DNA of 23,371 nucleotides from Krumholzibacterium sp965370495 (GCA_965370495.1 CBDUUV010000032.1:1-23371), one strand, 5' to 3'; numbered from the stretch's first letter, positions 1-8,419 are shown. The notes: a model not told the origin generated them from the sequence alone. Numbers and translations are program-made.

Positions 1-2
1 AA

Positions 3-1100
3 CGTGGAGGCTGGGAAGTGGATATCCAGATAGAATTGCCTGATGGGACCAGATTGAGGGAAAGAAAAAAATCCCCTGTCTCGACCAAATCAGCATCTCT
101 ACGCTGGGGCCTTGCTCGTGAAAGAGAGCTTACTTTCCACCGACCAGAAAAACCAAAAAAGGAGGTTCCAACTCTTAGGGAATTTGCTCCAAGATTCCTG
201 GATGGATATGCTAGGGCAAACAGACAGAAGCCAAGCGGGATTGCATCAAAAGAGATAAACCTCAGGATTCACCTAATCCCTTTTCTAGGGAAAAAGAAGC
301 TGAATAAGATCAACAATGAGGATATCCAGCATTTGAAGAGCCGACTTTATAAGAAAGCTCCTAAAACAGTAAACAATATTCTCACTATTTTGAACAAGCT
401 TCTCAAGGTGGCTGAAGAGTGGGATGTCATTGAGGATATGCCCTGTTCTATCAAACTGTTGAAAACCCAGGCAAAAGAGGCGGCTTTCCACGACTTTGAC
501 GAATACAACAGGCTCGTTGAAGCAGCAAAGAAAACCGACCCGCAGTCCTATCTGGCTGTACTTTTGGGTGGTGATGCTGGACTCAGGTGCGGCGAAATCA
601 TGGCTCTTGAGTGGACAGATATTGATTTTTCCAAGCGTCAGGTACTTGTCCAGCGCTCTGAATGGAAAGGTCATGTAACTGCTCCCAAGGGTGGCCGGTC
701 TAGGCGCGTACCATTGACTACTCGTCTCACTAATGCACTTAAAGACTATAGACACCTTCGTGGACCCCGCGTCCTGTACCAGCACAATGGACAGAGCGCA
801 ACACAAAAGGTTGTTCGAAATTTAGTCTTGAGAGCAGCACGCATGGCTAATCTTGCTAATGGTGGAGTCCATATCTTGCGTCACACTTTTTGCTCGCATC
901 TGGCAATGAGGGGCGCTCAGGCAAGAGCTATCCAGGAATTGGCAGGACATAAGAATTTATCGACAACTCAGCGCTATATGCACCTTAGTCCTGCAGCAGT
1001 AGAAGCCGCTATTCGACTGCTTGAAATGCCCTCTCCAGCAAAATTTTTTGGAGACATTCTGGAGACGGGCAACCATGAAAAACTTAACTCTATGAATTAA
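3..1100 (+). CDS. Tyrosine recombinase / phage-type integrase, 5' truncated by window edge
   Basis: Site-specific tyrosine recombinase that would catalyse integration and excision of a mobile element. The catalytic set is visible, numbered from the GTG at position 18: Arg190 in GLRCGE, His285 and Arg288 in HILRH, His311 in the AGHK motif, and nucleophile Tyr320 in QRYMH. The region before that (about residues 50-150) fits the SAM-like core-binding domain. The frame stays open to the left edge and the residues before the GTG (GGWEV, then DIQIELPDGTRLRERKKSP) continue the family's N-terminal beta-rich region, so the real start is probably outside the window and the GTG is not the start. The gene runs towards the 3' end of the tmRNA and stops 11 bases before it, as expected for an ssrA-specific integrase. 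Base composition is AT-richer than in the following genes. The family is certain; the target site is inferred from position. Confidence 0.93.
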   Translation, partial: RGGWEVDIQIELPDGTRLRERKKSPVSTKSASLRWGLARERELTFHRPEKPKKEVPTLREFAPRFLDGYARANRQKPSGIASKEINLRIHLIPFLGKKKLNKINNEDIQHLKSRLYKKAPKTVNNILTILNKLLKVAEEWDVIEDMPCSIKLLKTQAKEAAFHDFDEYNRLVEAAKKTDPQSYLAVLLGGDAGLRCGEIMALEWTDIDFSKRQVLVQRSEWKGHVTAPKGGRSRRVPLTTRLTNALKDYRHLRGPRVLYQHNGQSATQKVVRNLVLRAARMANLANGGVHILRHTFCSHLAMRGAQARAIQELAGHKNLSTTQRYMHLSPAAVEAAIRLLEMPSPAKFFGDILETGNHEKLNSMN

Positions 1101-1110
1101 AAAGAGTTAA
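1084..1110 (+). terminator. Inverted repeat at the integrase 3' end
   Basis: TTAACTCT at 1084-1091 is matched by AGAGTTAA at 1103-1110, a perfect 8-bp inverted repeat with an 11-base loop. It spans the integrase stop codon and abuts the tmRNA 3' end. It could be a weak terminator hairpin for the integrase mRNA or a recombinase arm site. There is no T-tract after it, so the terminator reading is uncertain. Confidence 0.3.
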
Positions 1111-1111
1111 A

Positions 1112-1140
1112 TGGTGGAGGCGGTGGGAATCGAACCCACG
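1112..1140. other. Probable attachment site (att) in the tmRNA 3' end
   Basis: This stretch is the T-arm, acceptor strand and CCA end of the tmRNA, which is a classical integration target for tyrosine recombinases. The integrase gene lies immediately outside it. If an element is integrated here, a direct repeat of part of this sequence should exist at the far (left) end of the element. That copy is not in the window, so the exact core cannot be set. Confidence 0.45.
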
Positions 1141-1346
1141 TCCGGAAATACTTCCGTAGTACTTCTACGTGCGTAGCCAGTCGAAATTTGTTCGCCTTCC
1201 GGGGCCTCAACCGGCAAAAAATCCGGAGAGCTATCTCCACATATTTTCACCTGTATTCCGGGAGAAAAAATACAGGCTAGCCATCAGAAATCGTCGCCCG
1301 GATTCCGTCCCTGAAGGCACGGACGAAACGGACGGACTACCTGTGT

Positions 1347-1376
1347 TTAGGCAGCCAGTGCCAAGTTGTCGTTGGC
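1347..1376 (-). other. tmRNA proteolysis-tag reading frame
   Basis: The resume codon GCC is followed by AAC GAC AAC TTG GCA CTG GCT GCC TAA, giving the tag ANDNLALAA. The C-terminal ALAA is the degron read by ClpXP-type proteases in well-studied bacteria. This is one residue shorter than the E. coli ANDENYALAA. Confidence 0.9.
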
Positions 1377-1549
1377 ATTTGTGTTTTTCCACCTGTTTTA
1401 CGAGGTTGATGGCACCTCGGCACGCTTCTCCTACTTCCTCTATCCCCGTCGAATCCATTCGCCCCCGCACCTGCCGAGCCTTTCTCATCATCAGACTTTG
1501 ACGGCTCGCTTGTTCACATCCAGCCCCGCGTGTGCCGGGCTTCACTTGT

Positions 1550-1577
1550 AATATAGCGGGGATTTAGAAAAAAGCAA
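1550..1577 (-). promoter_or_regulatory. Candidate ssrA promoter
   Basis: On the minus strand TTGCTT (1577-1572) and TATATT (1555-1550) are separated by 16 bases. This lies about 84 bases upstream of the mature tmRNA 5' end, so the primary transcript would carry a leader that RNase P removes, as for other pre-tmRNAs. No better -10 box is visible closer to the mature 5' end. Confidence 0.45.
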
Positions 1578-1600
1578 AGAAAACACCTTCCGGATGAAAC

Positions 1601-1629
1601 TTATTTATTGAATATATACCCCCTATGAT
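1601..1629 (+). promoter_or_regulatory. Candidate promoter for the S9 peptidase gene
   Basis: TTATTT (1601-1606) and TATGAT (1624-1629) are separated by 17 bases, in the only intergenic space before the peptidase gene. The -10 is good and the -35 is poor. It would give a leader of about 110 bases, in which no known riboswitch was recognised. Confidence 0.35.
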
Positions 1630-1744
1630 TGTAGTTTTATTGAAACTTTCTGGCAGCCCACTGCGTTTAACAGGTACCGAAAAAACCGTTGTATTCTTTT
1701 GATGCCAGTATCATTCAATCTGTACCGCAAAAGGAGGAGTCTAA

Positions 1745-4483
1745 ATGCGGAAATCTTTTATACTGGTCCTGGCCCTGTGCCTTCTGGCCGGTAGCGCCGT
1801 GGCGGAAAAGCTTGATTATCTCGACAAGCTTCCGCCCATGATCGACCGTGATATCTTTTTTGGTGATCCCGAGATCGCCAGGGGACAGATATCACCGGAT
1901 GGAAAATTCATTTCATTTCTGAAGACCTATAAGGGACAACTCAATATCTGGGCCAAGGGTATCGATGAACCGTTCGATGCCGCCCGCCCGATGAGCGCCG
2001 ACACGACGCGCCCGGTCATTCGTTACGGATGGACACAGGATGGTAAATATCTTTTATATATCCAGGACAAGGGTGGCGATGAGAATTTCCACGCCTGGGT
2101 CATCGACCCGACGGACAAGCTCGAAGCCGGACAGGATGTCCCCACGGCCAGGGACCTGACACCGATTGATGGAATAAGGGTCAGCTTCTATTCCTTCCCG
2201 AAAAAGAATCCCGATATAATCTATATAGGCCTCAATGACCGCGACGAGCGTTATCATGACCTTTATCGTCTGAAAATCTCGACTGGCGAGCGCGAAATGC
2301 TCTGGGAAAACACCGAAGGATTGAGCAATTTCATCTTCGATCTGGACGGCAACCTCAGGATGGCCTCAAAGGAAACAGATGATGGCGGAACAGAATTTTT
2401 CCGTATCGACGGGAAGGACCTGGTATCTGTCTATGTAACCACAAACGAGGAAAGTTCGGGGATCATACGTTTCCACAAGGATGGGAAACGTGCCTATATG
2501 ATCACTAACAAAGGCGATGAGAACGACCTGAGCCGCCTGGTCCTTATGGATCCCGAAACAGGCGAGGAAGAACTTGTCGAATCAGACCCGAAAAACGAGG
2601 TCGATTTCGGTGGAACGATCTTTTCCAGCAAGACCGACGAACTGATAGCAACGACCTACGAAGCAGACCGGCTCCGCATATACTGGAAAGATAAAAAATT
2701 CGCAAAAGCCTACAAAAAACTGAAAAAGAAGCTCAAGAAAGAGATCGGTGACGGAGACCTCATCATGGGTTCCTCTACAGAGGATGACCGCCTGTTCATC
2801 GTAATCGTAACAAGCGATATCAATCCAGGAGTCGCGTATCTCTTTAACATGGAAACAGGAAAGGTGGAATTTCTGTACAGGCCCCGCCCTGACCTGCCGA
2901 GTGAACACCTGGCGAATATGAAAACAATCAAATACAAGACCCGCGATGGCCTTACGATCCACGGTTACCTGACCATCCCCAAGGGGATCAAGGCAAAGAA
3001 CCTCCCTGTAATCGTCAATCCTCACGGCGGCCCATGGGCACGTGACAGCTGGGGCTACAACCCCGAGGCACAGTTCCTTGCCAACAGGGGATATGCCGTT
3101 TTCCAGATGAACTTCCGTTCTTCTACCGGGTACGGGAAAGCATTCTTCAATGCCGGCAAGAAGAAGTGGGGCGACGAGATGCAGGACGATATCACCGATG
3201 GCGTGCAGTACCTGATAGACAAGGGAATCGCCGATCCGGACAAAATCGCGATCTATGGTGGTTCATACGGCGGATACGCGACTCTTGCAGGGCTCGCGTT
3301 TACACCCGACCTGTACTCCTGCGGTGTAGACTATGTTGGAGTATCGAACATCCTGACACTTCTCAACTCGATTCCGGCCTACTGGGAAACAGCAAGAAAA
3401 TTCTTCAACGAACATGTAGGCGACCCGGATAATCCGGAAGATGTTGAGCGGCTCAAGAGACAGTCTCCCCTGTTCTCTGCCGACAGGATCAAGGCCCCTC
3501 TGCTTGTAGTGCAGGGCGGAAACGACCCCCGCTGCAAAAAACCTGAAGCGGAACAGATTGTAATCGCTATGCGTGATCTCGGCCGGGAAGTCGAGTACAT
3601 CCTTGCCGAAGACGAAGGACACGGATTTCTCGGCAGAGAAAACCGGACAGCTTTCAGGGTTGCCCAGGAGAAATTCTTCTCCAAACATCTCGGCGGCCGT
3701 TACCAGGAATCTGTCGCGGAAGATGTACAGAAAAGTCTCGACAAGATGCAGATACCTATCGAAACCGTCAAGCTGACAAAACCGGATAGCGGCCTCGAAG
3801 CAGCCAGGACAGCACCCCTTCCGGCAGTCGACACGAGCAGCTTCAAACCTGCCAAAATGAAGTTTACAGCCGTAATGGAAGTCTCCGGACAGGAAATAGC
3901 TTTTGATATATCTGTAGACATGTCAAAACAAGCATTGGATGGCAGGGAAACCTGGTGCCTTATCTCCGAGCAATCGAGCTCGATGGGTTCAGCTCTCGAT
4001 ACCTTCATGGTAGATGCCGGCACACTGCTGCCGATATACCGGGGGATCAAACAGGGACCTACTCTCATTGGCATCCATTTCTCGGAAACGGCGATCAACG
4101 GAAATATCAGCATGAGCGGCAGGGACATGCCTGTCTCAATCGAACTCGAAGCTCCCGTATTCGGAAGTGACTCGGCGCTGGAACTGGCCATCACCGGACT
4201 TCCGCTCAATCCGGGTTACAAAACTACTCTCAGGACATTCGACCTGTTAAGCCAGTCTGTCAACTCGATGTCCCTGGAAGTGACGGGAATCGAGAATGTC
4301 ACTGTTCCGGCGGGTTCGTTCGAGACATTCAAGATTGAACTCAGGCGTCTCGACAGCGAACCGGGCGGCGGAACATATTATTTCAGCACCGGTGACAATT
4401 GTCATGTCGTAAGATCGGTAACACAGTTGCCAGCCATGGCAGGCGGTGGAACTATCACAACGGAATTGACAGGTATCGAATAA
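1745..4483 (+). CDS. Secreted S9-family prolyl-oligopeptidase-like serine peptidase with extra C-terminal domain
   Basis: Exported serine peptidase of the S9 (prolyl oligopeptidase / acylaminoacyl-peptidase) family, likely periplasmic or outer-surface and acting on short peptides. A signal peptide covers residues 1-20 (cut after AVA). An N-terminal beta-propeller spans about 45-400 and an alpha/beta-hydrolase domain about 415-655. The triad is visible: Ser507 in GGSYGGY, Asp594 in GGNDPRC and His626 in DEGHGF. The start is supported by AAAGGAGGAG just upstream of the ATG. At 912 residues it is longer than ordinary S9 enzymes (about 650-720). The additional domain at about 690-912 is beta-rich, contains a stretch about a value set 'VPAGSFETFKIEL', and recalls DUF3108-like lipoprotein or lipid-binding domains. 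The family assignment is firm, the substrate is unknown, and the name of the C-terminal domain is a guess. It stands alone between two non-coding gaps. Confidence 0.93.
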   Translation: MRKSFILVLALCLLAGSAVAEKLDYLDKLPPMIDRDIFFGDPEIARGQISPDGKFISFLKTYKGQLNIWAKGIDEPFDAARPMSADTTRPVIRYGWTQDGKYLLYIQDKGGDENFHAWVIDPTDKLEAGQDVPTARDLTPIDGIRVSFYSFPKKNPDIIYIGLNDRDERYHDLYRLKISTGEREMLWENTEGLSNFIFDLDGNLRMASKETDDGGTEFFRIDGKDLVSVYVTTNEESSGIIRFHKDGKRAYMITNKGDENDLSRLVLMDPETGEEELVESDPKNEVDFGGTIFSSKTDELIATTYEADRLRIYWKDKKFAKAYKKLKKKLKKEIGDGDLIMGSSTEDDRLFIVIVTSDINPGVAYLFNMETGKVEFLYRPRPDLPSEHLANMKTIKYKTRDGLTIHGYLTIPKGIKAKNLPVIVNPHGGPWARDSWGYNPEAQFLANRGYAVFQMNFRSSTGYGKAFFNAGKKKWGDEMQDDITDGVQYLIDKGIADPDKIAIYGGSYGGYATLAGLAFTPDLYSCGVDYVGVSNILTLLNSIPAYWETARKFFNEHVGDPDNPEDVERLKRQSPLFSADRIKAPLLVVQGGNDPRCKKPEAEQIVIAMRDLGREVEYILAEDEGHGFLGRENRTAFRVAQEKFFSKHLGGRYQESVAEDVQKSLDKMQIPIETVKLTKPDSGLEAARTAPLPAVDTSSFKPAKMKFTAVMEVSGQEIAFDISVDMSKQALDGRETWCLISEQSSSMGSALDTFMVDAGTLLPIYRGIKQGPTLIGIHFSETAINGNISMSGRDMPVSIELEAPVFGSDSALELAITGLPLNPGYKTTLRTFDLLSQSVNSMSLEVTGIENVTVPAGSFETFKIELRRLDSEPGGGTYYFSTGDNCHVVRSVTQLPAMAGGGTITTELTGIE

Positions 4484-4554
4484 ATAACCGGCCTGGCCGA
4501 ATTTTCAGCATTTACTGTTAACGAGGCCGCCCGGATAGACACCAGTACCAAAAT

Positions 4555-4584
4555 AGCGCTCCCTGCCCCGATGCGGGGGGCGCT
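4555..4584 (+). terminator. Probable terminator hairpin after the S9 peptidase gene
   Basis: AGCGCTCCC and GGGGGCGCT form a 9-bp stem (one G-T pair) around a 12-base loop. Only a short TTT follows before an A-rich run, so it may be a weak or factor-assisted terminator. It lies 70 bases after the peptidase stop codon. Confidence 0.45.
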
Positions 4585-4781
4585 TTAAGAAAAAACGGGG
4601 TTTAAGAGCATAATTGCCAACATACACCGTTTTCGACAAGTTTTTGTCCTGTTTCAAAAACACATCAAAGAAAAATCTCCGTAAAAAGTGTTTTGTGCTT
4701 CGATTAGCATGAATTTTGCTGAATAGTCCAAGTGCAGTCACAACGATGGTTACACATACTAACTCATTTACCTTAAAGAAA

Positions 4782-7007
4782 ATGGAAAAATCGATGAGAT
4801 TTAAAAACTCCAAGACTGAAAAGTTCAGGAGATTAGTGGCAATAATAGCCATGATCGTTACTATTTATTACCTGTATTGGAGAGTCACCGAGACCCTCAA
4901 CCCTAACGCGATCATCCTTGCATGGGCACTCTATGGCGCTGAACTTTTTGCCGCACTTATTACTTTTTTGTTCTATTTCACTGTATGGAAACCTGTCAAC
5001 CGGACCTCGCCGAAGGTCCTGGCTGGCAGGACCGTGGACGTATTTATCCCTACAAAGAACGAAGAGATCAATGTACTCAGAAAAACTCTTCTCGCCTGTA
5101 ACGATATCAAGTACACGCATCGTACTGTCGTACTGGACGATGGAGACCGGCCTGAAGTCAAAGTTCTATGCGAAGAACTGGACATTACATACCTGGCACG
5201 CCCTGAACACAAACATGCGAAAGCCGGAAACCTCAACTATGGCCTGGAACATTCGGATGCCGAGTTTGTGGCAGTATTTGACGCTGACCATATCCCGCTT
5301 CCGCATTTTATAGACGCTCTCCTGGGGTATTTCGCGGATAAAAAACTCGCCTTCGCGCAGGCGCCCCAGGAATTTTACAACATCGATTCGTTCCAGCACC
5401 GCGTCGATTACAAGAAAAAATACATATGGGCCGAACAAAACCTCTTCTATTCGCTTATACAACCGGGACGAGACCACTGGAACGCGGCATACTTCGTGGG
5501 CAGCTGCGCGCTGATAAGAAGAAAGGCCCTGGATGATATCGGTGGATTCGGCTGTGAATCGGTCACAGAGGACATGCTTACATCAATCAGGATGCACGCA
5601 AAAGGATGGTCGTCGATCTACCATAACGAACATCTTGCCTACGGTATCGCTGCCGAGACCATCCTGCCGTTCCATATCCAGAGGGTCCGCTGGGGGTTCG
5701 GGGGCTGGCAGGTATTCTTCAAATCAAACCCGCTCTTTATCAGGGGACTGTCATTTTCCCAGCGCATATGCTACCTGGCCAGTCTCATTTATCCATTTGA
5801 GGGGTTTCAGAAACTCGTATTCTATATCATCCCGCCGATCACTCTCTTTACAGGGATCCTTCCGATGCGGGCGATGGATATAAATTACCTGATACATTTC
5901 GTTCCCTACTACGCGATTTCCCTCTTTGCCTTCAACGAGATGGGCAGGGGATTCGGCGGAGTCCTGATGCTCGAAGAATTCAGCATGGGCAAGTTCGTCA
6001 CATACATGAAAACTCTCGGGGTCTTTTTCCTGCCGAAAAGATCAAGGCAGTTCAAAGTCACTCCAAAGGGAGTCAAGTCGATGACTCCTTACAGGCTCAT
6101 GGCCCCACAGGTAACAGTGATAGTGGTAAGTATCATCGCCATCATCTGGGCACTGGTCCAGCTTGTTTTCCAGCTTCGCAGTGATGAATTCATTATAGCC
6201 GTAAACAGCCTCTGGGCCCTGTACAACACGGGCCTGGGGATAGCTATTGTCCAGTACGCCCGCCAGAAGTTATTCCAGCGCCGCAGTGACTTCAGGGTCC
6301 CTGATTCGGTACCCATACTCTATAGAGTTGAAGACAGTGAGGACCTCCGGCTTGCCGTGGCAAATAATCTTACGAAAGAAGGATTGTCCCTGCTCTCTGT
6401 TGGAGTCATTCCGAAAGACCGGCAGATACAGCTCGAAATCGTTCTTCCCCACAGCATAATAGCGGTCAAGGGTGCCGCCGTACATATCGAAACTGTAACG
6501 GCAGGTGAAAAGGAATTGTGCCGGGCAGGATTCATATTCTCGGATACCTCCGTCGAAAAACAGGACGATCTGTCCAGGTATCTGTACGAATCCGCTGTGA
6601 TGAAATTTCTCAGGGAATATTCCACGAGGTACGAAACCTACCTGGAAAAAAGCTTTAAAAAACCGCTGGAGTACAGTAAACGCTCGAACAGATCTCTTGC
6701 GTACCTGCCTGTACTCATCCCTGAAAAAGACGAAGCATCTTCGTTCGGGGTCATAAAGAACATATCATCAAGTGGATTTCTTCTGGCTTCTCAGCGGTCC
6801 TTCAACGCCGGCGAAGAAATCACCGTGGCAACGGTACTCGGAACCGAGACGATATCTATCAAGGGTACAGTCACCAGGTCGATCAGCAACGAATCGGATG
6901 ATTATCCGCTTTTCCTTGCCGGTGTCAGCCTGACTGAACCCCAACCGGAAAATGTCGATCATATTCTCGGCATAGCTGAAAAGGCAGAAAAATTACTGGA
7001 GATATGA
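4782..7007 (+). CDS. Cellulose-synthase-like GT2 glycosyltransferase with two C-terminal PilZ-like domains
   Basis: Membrane processive beta-glycosyltransferase of the BcsA type, probably polymerising a sugar nucleotide and moving the glycan through the inner membrane under c-di-GMP control. Numbered from the ATG at 4782: two membrane helices near residues 15-70; GT2 motifs Asp119-Asp120, DAD at 167-169, catalytic TED with Asp264, and QRVRW at 300-304; further helices between about 330 and 500. A first PilZ-like domain begins with RSDFR at 501-505 and has NLTKEG at 529-534. A second has KRSNR at 633-637 and NISSSG at 660-665. The frame can start earlier (TTG 4716, ATG 4746) or at ATG 4794, which has GGAAA seven bases upstream. 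No convincing promoter is visible before it. The next gene overlaps by ATGA, so the two are co-translated. BcsB, BcsZ and BcsC are absent, so the product need not be cellulose. Confidence 0.92.
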   Translation: MEKSMRFKNSKTEKFRRLVAIIAMIVTIYYLYWRVTETLNPNAIILAWALYGAELFAALITFLFYFTVWKPVNRTSPKVLAGRTVDVFIPTKNEEINVLRKTLLACNDIKYTHRTVVLDDGDRPEVKVLCEELDITYLARPEHKHAKAGNLNYGLEHSDAEFVAVFDADHIPLPHFIDALLGYFADKKLAFAQAPQEFYNIDSFQHRVDYKKKYIWAEQNLFYSLIQPGRDHWNAAYFVGSCALIRRKALDDIGGFGCESVTEDMLTSIRMHAKGWSSIYHNEHLAYGIAAETILPFHIQRVRWGFGGWQVFFKSNPLFIRGLSFSQRICYLASLIYPFEGFQKLVFYIIPPITLFTGILPMRAMDINYLIHFVPYYAISLFAFNEMGRGFGGVLMLEEFSMGKFVTYMKTLGVFFLPKRSRQFKVTPKGVKSMTPYRLMAPQVTVIVVSIIAIIWALVQLVFQLRSDEFIIAVNSLWALYNTGLGIAIVQYARQKLFQRRSDFRVPDSVPILYRVEDSEDLRLAVANNLTKEGLSLLSVGVIPKDRQIQLEIVLPHSIIAVKGAAVHIETVTAGEKELCRAGFIFSDTSVEKQDDLSRYLYESAVMKFLREYSTRYETYLEKSFKKPLEYSKRSNRSLAYLPVLIPEKDEASSFGVIKNISSSGFLLASQRSFNAGEEITVATVLGTETISIKGTVTRSISNESDDYPLFLAGVSLTEPQPENVDHILGIAEKAEKLLEI

Positions 7008-8416
7008 AAATCAGGTTGTTGAATAAAAAGAATGTCATATGGCTGATACTTCTGTACGGCCTGCTGATAACCGCCCTGAATATCGACTTCACGTCGGTGT
7101 TTGTGGACGAGGCCTTTCACATCAACATGGGGCATCAGTTTCTTGGTGGTGATCCGTGTCCGGGCTGTCCATTCGCAACCGGATCGGTACTGATCCATCC
7201 TGTTCTTGTGGCGGTAGCGGATTCGATCGGGGGGCTGCGCGGCGCCAGGGGCCTGAACATCCTGTTGGGCCTTGCTCTCGTCTTCTGCATTTACGTAACC
7301 GGAAAAAGCCTGTTCAACATCAAAACAGGCCTTCTCGCCGCAGCGATATTCATGTTTTCGGGCCAGACCGCGTACCTGATGAAATTGGCGACGTATGACA
7401 TGACAGCCGCCTTCCTTCTCGGCTGCGGCTTCATGCTGATAGTCGTATCGATCAAGGCCGGTCCCGGAAAACAGGGAAACATCAGCCTGCTCACGGGAAG
7501 TATTTTCCTGTTCCTTGCCGCGATAACAAAGTATCTTATCCCCGTTTTTGTTCCGCCGATCATTGTCTATATCTGGTACAAGCACGGCTTTTCGAGAACC
7601 CTGTTCTGGTCCGCAGCTCCGATCCTCGCCCTTGCGGCCCTGTTCTACTTCTATGCTCCCTATTCGCCCCATGCCGAAGTAATGGGACAGATCAGGGATG
7701 TGCAAAGTGAATCGAATATATCCTTCATGCTTCTGGCTGATCGGACATTCCGCTGGTTATCGCTTGCCTATCTGCTCTCGGTCTTCGGAATGTTCCATAA
7801 AAAACACGGAAAGAGCGTTGTCATACTTTTTGCCCTGTCCACGCCAATAATCCTGATACACCTGTTGACGGGCGCCGAACAATCGGTAAACAAGAACATA
7901 CTGTTCTCGCTGATATTTCTCGCCCCTGCCGCGGCTCTCGGCGTCGACAGGATTGGCAATATATTCTCGATGAGAAGTACGAGCAGATCCCTTAGGCATT
8001 TCTTTACGATCGCGGTTATCATCGTGTTCTGGACATACGGCATATACAACTTGAGGTGGCTCGAAAAACAGTACCCTGACATCACGCCGATGATCGAGTT
8101 TCTGGACGAAAACGGATTCGACGGAATGACTGTCATTATGAACGGGTGGGACAGCGACATCTACACATACTCTCTCGGATCGAAATACCCGAACGCCCGT
8201 TACATTCATATCACCGAGGCGTTCCAGACCGACGAGTCGGGAACAATGACCAGTGTGGACGCGGATTTCATTTTCTGCGAAGACAACTACTACGGCAGGA
8301 TGCATCCATGCAGGAATTACCACGATTTCATAAAAGACGATTACAAGCTGCTCGAACATTACCTGTTCGAGCTTTCATGGGGAAGAACAGATACCAGGGT
8401 CTTTGGAAGGAGATAG
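7004..8416 (+). CDS. Multi-pass membrane protein, GT-C-fold (PMT/ArnT-like) glycosyltransferase
   Basis: Probably transfers a sugar from a polyprenyl-phosphate donor to a lipid, protein or glycan acceptor on the periplasmic side. The first helix (about residues 10-28) is followed by a loop with Asp35-Glu36 in VDEAFH, the acidic pair typical of the GT39/GT83 (PMT, ArnT) families. About eight to ten hydrophobic segments reach to about residue 345. They are followed by a roughly 125-residue soluble tail rich in Trp, Tyr and Asp. The length of 470 residues fits this superfamily. Its ATG overlaps the TGA of the upstream GT2-PilZ gene (ATGA, 7004-7007), and the next gene starts 3 bases after its stop, so it sits in the middle of one operon. 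Substrate and acceptor are unknown. Fold family is fairly sure, exact family is not. Confidence 0.8.
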   Translation: MKIRLLNKKNVIWLILLYGLLITALNIDFTSVFVDEAFHINMGHQFLGGDPCPGCPFATGSVLIHPVLVAVADSIGGLRGARGLNILLGLALVFCIYVTGKSLFNIKTGLLAAAIFMFSGQTAYLMKLATYDMTAAFLLGCGFMLIVVSIKAGPGKQGNISLLTGSIFLFLAAITKYLIPVFVPPIIVYIWYKHGFSRTLFWSAAPILALAALFYFYAPYSPHAEVMGQIRDVQSESNISFMLLADRTFRWLSLAYLLSVFGMFHKKHGKSVVILFALSTPIILIHLLTGAEQSVNKNILFSLIFLAPAAALGVDRIGNIFSMRSTSRSLRHFFTIAVIIVFWTYGIYNLRWLEKQYPDITPMIEFLDENGFDGMTVIMNGWDSDIYTYSLGSKYPNARYIHITEAFQTDESGTMTSVDADFIFCEDNYYGRMHPCRNYHDFIKDDYKLLEHYLFELSWGRTDTRVFGRR

Positions 8417-8419
8417 ATC

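Larger units (their letters stand above)
1112..1466 (-). ncRNA. ssrA: tmRNA (transfer-messenger RNA)
   Basis: One-piece tmRNA that rescues stalled ribosomes together with SmpB and tags the nascent peptide for proteolysis. On the minus strand the 5' end GGGGGCG (1466-1460) pairs with CGCCTCC before the encoded CCA at the 3' end (1112-1114), giving a 7-bp acceptor stem with one G-U. The 5' part contains GGATTCGACGGGG, the tRNA-like D-loop region typical of tmRNA, and the 3' part has the T-arm GTGGGTTCGATTCCCAC. A tag frame starts at GCC (1376-1374) and ends with TAA (1349-1347), encoding ANDNLALAA, which has the usual AND start and ALAA end. The total length of about 355 bases is normal. The short ORFs that can be read across this region are shadows. 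Confidence 0.97.

Noticed and set aside
1467..1520. A hammerhead-ribozyme-like string on the minus strand in the tmRNA leader: GAGCC, GTC, CTGATGA, GAAA and GGCTC in that order.
   Set aside because: The core words are in the right order, but stems I and II are missing (only 5 and 3 bases are available). The base after GAAA does not pair with the G of GTC. It is most likely a chance match inside a leader hairpin.
1169..1551. Several ORFs of 60-110 codons on both strands over the tmRNA.
   Set aside because: They overlap a well-supported tmRNA with acceptor stem, T-arm and tag frame, and show no protein family features.
4585..4781. Leader of the GT2-PilZ gene, checked for a c-di-GMP riboswitch (GEMM type).
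   Set aside because: None of the conserved GEMM segments could be found, and no clear -35/-10 pair was seen either.
4782..7007. Naming the GT2-PilZ gene bcsA.
   Set aside because: The catalytic motifs fit BcsA-like enzymes in general, but the operon lacks bcsB, bcsZ and bcsC, so cellulose is not established as the product.
6959..7705. A 248-codon minus-strand ORF opposite the GT-C gene.
   Set aside because: It overlaps the operon's ATGA junction and encodes a polar, low-complexity protein with no hydrophobic core or motif; it is an antisense shadow.
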